Assembly: GCA_905233415.1 (NCBI GenBank) | Contig: CAJOEX010000001.1 | Span: forward strand, 1-64,000 | Length of the DNA stretch: 64,000 nucleotides | Direction of reading: 5' to 3' | Source of the DNA: Paludibacteraceae bacterium | GTDB taxonomy: Bacteria > Bacteroidota > Bacteroidia > Bacteroidales > Paludibacteraceae | Shown: piece by piece, positions 57,839 through 64,000 of the stretch | Layout of the letters: each line of letters starts with the position of its first letter | How positions within the stretch are numbered: position 1 is the stretch's first letter | Program-made: the position numbers and the translations under genes | The notes under the pieces: model-generated | Seen by the model: the letters and a program-made list of their open reading frames with translations, nothing else | Told to the model about the DNA's origin: nothing | The model's database searches: none

Positions 57839-59257
57839 TTACTTCCACCAGTTGAAGTGGAACGCGAGTTTCAAACCAACGTCGAAGTAACCGAGACCTG
57901 AAACGTATGATTCGGTAGCAGAGTGAATACCTACAACAGCGGGTTTGCCGGTAGCCGGTGCGCTATCAATAGTGATAATCGACTTGCCAGTAACATCGTT
58001 GTTATAGAGCGTATAAACGCTGTAACCGCCATAGACACCGATAGAGAGTGAGTTCTTGTTAGCGAAAGCGTGCTCATAACCGAGTTCAGCGCCAAGCATG
58101 AGGTTCATGGTAGCGGGTTTCCACTTGCCACTGGACTTAGCCTGGTCTTCCGAAACGACACCGGTAATGAGAGCGTTGGTAACAGGAACACCTTCCTCAA
58201 CGAACGTAGCCACAATCTTCGGGTCCGTAATCTTCTGGTTGAACCATCCGGCTACGGGGATACCGATACGGGGACCGATGTTCATGAAGAAGCCCTTCTC
58301 ATGCACCATGCTGAACATGATGGGGATTTCGAGCTGAAGTTGTCCGTTAGCCTCTTTTACAGATTCAGCGGAGATCTGATAGTCGATGTTACCATCAGAG
58401 GTGCTGACTCTCGGCAGTGCATTGTCTGCGCTGCAGCTGAAAGAGGACTGTGCATATCCTGCACTTACGCCGAGCAAGAGACCATACTGCATCTTCTTGT
58501 CGAATTTCTTCCAGTAGTGTGCGTATTGGAGGTCAAGCATAGCGTCAAAGCCGATTTTCCACTCGCTGTTGGGGTTATCGGATTTGTGCATGAGCGATGC
58601 AGCGCCACCACGGAGACCGATGGTGAAGCGGTTGCAATTGAACTTCTGCTGTTTCTCCTTGTCAACTTGATAAGCTGCTTCAGAGCTGTCCTGGGCCTGT
58701 TTCCAAGCATTGAGAAGTGAATCACGGCGGGCTTGTGCAGCAGCTTCACGCTCTGCGTCTGCAATAGCGGTGGAGTCGCTCTGGCTCTCTTCAACTTCGT
58801 TGGAGTCATCAACGGCAACGTTCGACGTATCGTCGTCACCCTGCTGTTGCTCCTCTCCTTGTTGAGCTTCGGATTCGCCCTCTTTCTGCTCTTGTTCCTG
58901 AGCTTGTTGTTTAGCTTGTTGAGCAGCAGCCTGCTTTGCGGCCTGCTCTTCAGCATCTTCATGATGCTCGCTCTTATTCTCAATGTCGTCAGGACCTACC
59001 CAAGAGATAATTCCACGGATCAAGATACCTTCGGGGAAACGTTTGGAACCAATCTGTTGGATAGTATGGTCAACGTTATAAACCCACTTGGACATCTTTT
59101 CACCGGTGAGGTAGCGTTCGTGGTCTTTCTTAATGACAATTGTGTCACCCACGCTAAAGTCTGATGCTTTGGCTGCCGGTGCCGACTCTTGAGCCGACAC
59201 ACTAACAGCGCTAATCATACAAACGGCAATCAATAAACTTTTAATCATATTTTTCAT
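57839..59257 (-). CDS. Exported outer-membrane beta-barrel protein with Q/E/A-rich linker
   Basis: Signal peptide; EEQAAKQAAAQQAKQQAQEQEQKEGESEAQQGEEQQQGDDD; C-terminal barrel-like strands ending VGLKLAFHFNWWK. Confidence 0.72.
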   Translation of the reverse strand: MKNMIKSLLIAVCMISAVSVSAQESAPAAKASDFSVGDTIVIKKDHERYLTGEKMSKWVYNVDHTIQQIGSKRFPEGILIRGIISWVGPDDIENKSEHHEDAEEQAAKQAAAQQAKQQAQEQEQKEGESEAQQGEEQQQGDDDTSNVAVDDSNEVEESQSDSTAIADAEREAAAQARRDSLLNAWKQAQDSSEAAYQVDKEKQQKFNCNRFTIGLRGGAASLMHKSDNPNSEWKIGFDAMLDLQYAHYWKKFDKKMQYGLLLGVSAGYAQSSFSCSADNALPRVSTSDGNIDYQISAESVKEANGQLQLEIPIMFSMVHEKGFFMNIGPRIGIPVAGWFNQKITDPKIVATFVEEGVPVTNALITGVVSEDQAKSSGKWKPATMNLMLGAELGYEHAFANKNSLSIGVYGGYSVYTLYNNDVTGKSIITIDSAPATGKPAVVGIHSATESYVSGLGYFDVGLKLAFHFNWWK

Positions 59258-59272
59258 ATTGCTGCCCTCCTA

Positions 59273-62200
59273 TTATTTAATGATGTAACGTAAGGTTTCC
59301 TGCTTGTCACCTGACTGAACTTGCATGAGGTAGATACCCGGAGCACCTTCAGCCTGAATTTCAAGCACTTGCGAACCCTCGGAAGTAGTCTTCCAAGTCA
59401 TTACGCCGGAGCCATCAAATACCTTGATGTCAGAAACGGCTTCTTCATCGAGGTTGATGAGGTTCATCATACCACCGTTAGCGACAACGTTCGGGATAAG
59501 TTTCAACGGAGCGTTAGCCGGCTTCGACAGTTTGACGTCGGAACGGATAACAGCATCGCAACCATCCTTCGTTTCAGCATGGATGAGTACGAAGAACTCG
59601 CCACCCATTTCCTTATCCTCGGTGTAGTAGTATCCGGTGTGGTTCATCGGAGTCTCTACGCCGTTGATGATTTGATACCACTCAACATCTGCCTCTGAGA
59701 ATACGAGCTGGTGTTTACCTGCTGCATCCTGCAGCGCGTTAACGTCAAGCACGATAATCCAATCACCATACTTCACGTGGAGCAAGTTAGCGACGATATC
59801 CAACGGAGGATTCTCAACTTCAATCTTAGCGCCGAGTGTAATCGTGCTACCGCAGTTCTGACCAGTGATGGTACATTGGAACTCAACTTCCTTCTCATCA
59901 CCCTGGAATACGTGCTTAGCAGCAGCTTCCTCGTCGAACTTACCGTTCACCTTGATAGCCCAAGCAATCTTCACATCCTTATCAATGTGGAGCGTCTCGA
60001 AGTTGTCATCAAGATACTTCTGGATGTCAATAATAGCCTGCTCTACATCGAGAACGTGACCGCAGACAGCGTGAACGTTATCAATGAGCTCCTTCGGCAA
60101 CGAAGTTACATCATGATATACATAAACCTCAAACGGATAGAAGCGGTCGATGAGCTTCTTGTTCTCCTTAATGCGAACGCTGTCAACCCAAGCGGTATCA
60201 GCCACAATGAGTACTTCTATGCCGGCAGCATTCTTAACATAAGAACCTTCACAAGTATAGAGCACTTGCAATTCAGCCGTGTCACGGCCAATTGGCAGAA
60301 CAGTAACCAGCGTGTGGTAATGAGCGGTATCGCAACCGGTAATATCGTCCGTGAAGTACTTGTCGAACTCTTCGTCCTTGGTAATGATATACTCTTTACC
60401 ATACCACACGAACTTGTCACCAACGTTCACTTCAACCTTATCCTCATACGTTACGAGCTTCTCGATCTTGAGATCCAAGGTGTAAACGTGAGCAAGGCAA
60501 GAACCTCCTTCGTGCGCTACGCGAACAGTATCAACAAGGTCAGCATCAACCTCTTCAAAGGTCTTGAGGATATTGCCCTCAGCATCCTTCCACTCATAGT
60601 CAGCACCGTCGCAGACAAGAGCTTCCGTACGGATAGTGTCAGCAGCAGCGAAGAACGAGAGAGTCAGTTCATAATGCTCTTTGACGCAAGTTGTCGGCGC
60701 GCCAGTCTCGTCGAGATAGTAAACAGTATGCTCATACTTGTCAGCAGCAGTTACAGTCTGGATCAGATTACCTGCAGCGTCTTTCCAATCGTACGAGTCA
60801 CCCTCGCAGATGGTCTTAGCATCAACTTGGTCAACGAGTTTCTTGTTAACAGTGAGGTTGAGTCTGAAGATGTCAACCTTGCAGTTAGCCAAGTCAGGAA
60901 GCGTATCGAAGTACGTTCCTTCTGCGTCAACAGGAATAACCAAATCAACCTTATCACTCGGCTTCCAGTTATACGGAAGTTCGGTTTCGCAAATCGTTAC
61001 GTCTTGCGTACCGGCTGCAACTGTATCAACAGCATTAACCGTGAGATTGAGGGTAAATACAGAAACTTTGCAGTTAGCCAGATCAGGTATGGTATCGTGA
61101 TGCGTACCAGCTTCTTCGATCTTAATAGGAGCTGCAAATTCAGAACGATTCCACATGTACGGAAGTTCAGCAGCGCAAATCGTAGCGGCATCAGCCGGAA
61201 CAATACGAGCAGTATCAACAGGATTGATGGTCAGCGCAAGAGTAACGATACTATCGCAACCTGGGTTGAGAACGCTCGGCAGAGTAGCCACGTACGGACC
61301 ACCGTCAGCTGTTACGGTCTTACCATTCCATGTGAACGGCAGTTCAGCAGCGCACTTGGTAATCGGGTCGGTTGTCTCAATCGTCGGGCATCCGGACTTC
61401 ACCTGCCATGTCGAGTCAGCGTTGTTGACAATTTCGTCGCAAGCGGTTTGAACGAAGTAGCGCAACGTGAGAGATGTTGTACCGTCAGCAATAGGCTTGC
61501 TGTTGTCGTAGTCAACATAACCTGTCGCAGTAGGAGTCTGCCAACCGATAGCCTTGATGTCAGCAATAGACGGATTCAGACTACGTGCATAGGTCAACGC
61601 AGCCTTGATGTCGCTCTCTGCTTGTGTGAAATCAATCGTCTGACCAACATTCAGAGCCGGAACACGGAAAGTCACTTGCGTGAGATCCGGATTCTTCCAA
61701 ACAACTACGCTGTAAACCTTCGTGGAATCAACGTAACGCGGTTGACCCAGTGTATCAGCAGCCAGGAAGCCTTGCCACTTGTCGGTAACAGCTGTATCGG
61801 CGTGGTTAACGATAGTATAGGAATTCAGACCGATTTGTGCCGGAACACCTACGCAGAGCGTATCAGGGAATGCAACCGTTTCGCTGAGAGCCTTCTTAGC
61901 CAACGGAGCTACTGTGAGGTCCGGACCGTAGAATACATCCTCATTGCAAGCGTCCACAAGGAGTTTATAACGCAATGCTACAGCACCTGCATCGTCCGGC
62001 AGGAAGTAATCAGCCTTATAAACAGTCTTGATGTCTTTCCAGTTACCGGTAGCGTCTTTTGCTTCAAATTCAACGGCATCAACTGTGATTACAGAGTCGT
62101 TATCCAGTGCGTCGAAGTGCGCTTTCAGGTTAGCAATAGCCGCATCAGCATATACAGCCATACCACGAGCTACGAGCGGCAGAGCGCCGATAGCCTGAAG

Positions 62201-64000
62201 TCCTGCTACGTCAAGCGTTGTATCAGGAGCTACAATCGGAGTTACATGGAAGTGGTATATGCTGTCGCACAAGCTAGTACCTTTACGGAACGGAATAGTA
62301 TCGTCCCACATGAAGTACGAAGCCACCTTGGAATCAATGGTGTGGTCAATACCGGCAAACTTATCATGGAATACGGTTCCGTCGCAAACGAATTCACGGA
62401 TTGTTTCGTGAAGCATCTCCGTCGGTTCTGCATCTATGAGTTGTGCCCAGAAACGGGTGTCGTTCGAAGATGAGTAGTGAACATAAATACCCGGGTTCGG
62501 CCAACCAATCCATTCAATCAGGTCACGGTCAATAACACGAACTGAATCCGCTTTACCCTTGAAGTTATAGTCAAGCGACTTGAATGATCTGTCGCGGCAA
62601 TTGTAGAACAGGTCAGCAGCAACCTTTGTCTCAGCATCTACGAGGTTCTCGAAGTGGAGTTCAATATCCTTACCCTCAGGAATGATGGTCGGGCTGAGTT
62701 CAATGAGATACCAGAGATCCTGCTTGGCAGGATGGATGTGACCATTCTCCCAATCGAAGAGAATCGGGTTGAGACACTCATCACCCTTGCTGAGCTGGAT
62801 GTCGAAGCGGAAGGTGATATTCTCACCCGGACGAGTGGTAACGAGAACGAATACCTCATTCTCCTCAAGCGCGTTGATAGAAGCACGCTCAACGAGGCGG
62901 GTATATGTGCCGTTAGCATCAATGACCTGTGTCTTCTCCGTCATCTTGTATTGAACAGGGCACTCCCAAGAGAGTTCAGCTTTGAGCTTAATCTGCTGAC
63001 CAACTTTGTTGGTAACAGTCAGTGTACCGTCACCTACGGTGTTGTCACGCAGGTTGCTGATGTCAACACGGTACCATACAGCAGTGTCAGCCTTTTGGGC
63101 ATACTCTGTATTCAGAGCTACATTAACTGCTTGCAGACATGCATCCGGATCTCCTTGATACGGATCTTCGTCCTCAACATCGAAATTGATTTGACTCAGT
63201 TGCGTTACGGTCAACTCAACATAGATATAGGTTCCGGAGAAGCCACGGAAGAAGTCAGAACCGAATTCTTTACTCTTCACGGCACCTGCGCTGTGTTCAC
63301 GAGAACCTGTCTGGAACGGCTCTTCACCACAATTGGAGTAAACAGCTACAGAGATACGGCCGGCCTTATTGTCGAGGTTGGTCAGCGTCACAGTAGCGCG
63401 TTTGTGTTGGTCGATGAACGCCTTACGGTCAAGACGATACCAAACAGTCGTACCAGCCTTTTGGGTAATGGTAGTATCTTTCGTAGTGAGAATGATAGCG
63501 TGTTCGCACTTGTCACCGGTATTCGGGTCAACAAGGTCAACGCGGAATTGGAAGTCACCCTTCTTAGAGCGTGTTACACGGAACCAAACTTTCTCATACT
63601 TGTTAGCAACAGGCTCAATCATACTGCGCTCAATGAGTTTGGAGATTTTCGCACCATTCTTCAAAGAAGTGGACTTGGCAGCCATTTCCTCGGTAACAGG
63701 GCACTCATAAGCAACTTCAACCTTGATAGTGTTGTCAATCGAAGCGAGGCTCTTAAGAATTGCCTTCGGAGCCAAATCAGCCTTTTGGCGAAGGATGTCG
63801 GTCTTCACGAAGTACCAAGCGGTATCAACGGTTTGCGTATAGTCTTTATTGAACTCGAACTCCTGTGCATCATTACAAGCGGTAATCGGCTCAAATGCAG
63901 GAGCATCTTCTATTTCCGCTTCAAAATGAATAGGCACTGTCGTATTGATGCGTACCCAGACTTCATCACCAAAGGTTTCCAACGAAGCACGTGAGATAAC
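59273..64000 (-). CDS. Giant modular secreted protein with T9SS type A-like C-terminus; 5' end beyond window
   Basis: Frame stays open to base 64000; repeated modules; C-terminal PNVVANGGMMNLINLDEEAVSDIKVFDGSGVMTWKT...GIYLMQVQSGDKQETLRYIIK. Confidence 0.85.
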   Translation of the reverse strand, partial: VISRASLETFGDEVWVRINTTVPIHFEAEIEDAPAFEPITACNDAQEFEFNKDYTQTVDTAWYFVKTDILRQKADLAPKAILKSLASIDNTIKVEVAYECPVTEEMAAKSTSLKNGAKISKLIERSMIEPVANKYEKVWFRVTRSKKGDFQFRVDLVDPNTGDKCEHAIILTTKDTTITQKAGTTVWYRLDRKAFIDQHKRATVTLTNLDNKAGRISVAVYSNCGEEPFQTGSREHSAGAVKSKEFGSDFFRGFSGTYIYVELTVTQLSQINFDVEDEDPYQGDPDACLQAVNVALNTEYAQKADTAVWYRVDISNLRDNTVGDGTLTVTNKVGQQIKLKAELSWECPVQYKMTEKTQVIDANGTYTRLVERASINALEENEVFVLVTTRPGENITFRFDIQLSKGDECLNPILFDWENGHIHPAKQDLWYLIELSPTIIPEGKDIELHFENLVDAETKVAADLFYNCRDRSFKSLDYNFKGKADSVRVIDRDLIEWIGWPNPGIYVHYSSSNDTRFWAQLIDAEPTEMLHETIREFVCDGTVFHDKFAGIDHTIDSKVASYFMWDDTIPFRKGTSLCDSIYHFHVTPIVAPDTTLDVAGLQAIGALPLVARGMAVYADAAIANLKAHFDALDNDSVITVDAVEFEAKDATGNWKDIKTVYKADYFLPDDAGAVALRYKLLVDACNEDVFYGPDLTVAPLAKKALSETVAFPDTLCVGVPAQIGLNSYTIVNHADTAVTDKWQGFLAADTLGQPRYVDSTKVYSVVVWKNPDLTQVTFRVPALNVGQTIDFTQAESDIKAALTYARSLNPSIADIKAIGWQTPTATGYVDYDNSKPIADGTTSLTLRYFVQTACDEIVNNADSTWQVKSGCPTIETTDPITKCAAELPFTWNGKTVTADGGPYVATLPSVLNPGCDSIVTLALTINPVDTARIVPADAATICAAELPYMWNRSEFAAPIKIEEAGTHHDTIPDLANCKVSVFTLNLTVNAVDTVAAGTQDVTICETELPYNWKPSDKVDLVIPVDAEGTYFDTLPDLANCKVDIFRLNLTVNKKLVDQVDAKTICEGDSYDWKDAAGNLIQTVTAADKYEHTVYYLDETGAPTTCVKEHYELTLSFFAAADTIRTEALVCDGADYEWKDAEGNILKTFEEVDADLVDTVRVAHEGGSCLAHVYTLDLKIEKLVTYEDKVEVNVGDKFVWYGKEYIITKDEEFDKYFTDDITGCDTAHYHTLVTVLPIGRDTAELQVLYTCEGSYVKNAAGIEVLIVADTAWVDSVRIKENKKLIDRFYPFEVYVYHDVTSLPKELIDNVHAVCGHVLDVEQAIIDIQKYLDDNFETLHIDKDVKIAWAIKVNGKFDEEAAAKHVFQGDEKEVEFQCTITGQNCGSTITLGAKIEVENPPLDIVANLLHVKYGDWIIVLDVNALQDAAGKHQLVFSEADVEWYQIINGVETPMNHTGYYYTEDKEMGGEFFVLIHAETKDGCDAVIRSDVKLSKPANAPLKLIPNVVANGGMMNLINLDEEAVSDIKVFDGSGVMTWKTTSEGSQVLEIQAEGAPGIYLMQVQSGDKQETLRYIIK

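Noticed and set aside
59711-62473. 920-aa plus-strand ORF
   Set aside because: Antisense shadow of the minus-strand 1569-aa protein, which has clear domains and a T9SS C-terminus; no recognisable domains in the shadow.
62654-63994. 446-aa plus-strand ORF
   Set aside because: Antisense shadow of the same giant minus-strand gene.

Overview
The window is a ~64 kb chromosomal segment of a Bacteroidetes/Bacteroidales-type bacterium, judged by TTTG-N20-TAnnTTTG promoters, SprA/T9SS genes, Mfa/Fim-type fimbrial genes and the str-S10 gene order. From left to right it contains: (1) the str/S10 ribosomal operon on the minus strand (rpsL-rpsG-fusA-rpsJ-rplC-rplD-rplW-rplB); (2) an exported FGE-sulfatase / caspase-like / DUF4384-like gene trio; (3) a PfkB sugar kinase, ruvA, sprA and a NadR-like P-loop kinase with no usable start codon; (4) a fimbrial operon (OmpA/DUF3575-like, fimbrillin, Mfa2/FimB-like, minor subunit) ending in a 4856-aa multi-module beta-helix protein, with a (GTGA)13 tract upstream; (5) transglutaminase-like, DUF6359-like, RNA methyltransferase, queA and tatD genes; (6) tRNA-Ser and ExbB/ExbD genes; (7) a Gly-Leu-Leu tRNA cluster; (8) a ~5 kb AT-rich integrated element abutting tRNA-Leu(GAG), with a large serine recombinase, a small resolvase, an XRE regulator, a putative phage/plasmid Rep, a duplicated promoter module and a 113-nt imperfect palindrome; (9) a probable structured ncRNA with its own promoter and terminator; (10) galE, a sugar-nucleotide transferase, a beta-barrel protein and a giant modular T9SS-type protein cut by the window edge. 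A recurring feature is short tandem-repeat arrays (units of 7, 8/16, 11 and 16-18 bp) that begin at or very near stop codons at about nine intergenic sites. All calls are from reading the sequence; no searches were run.
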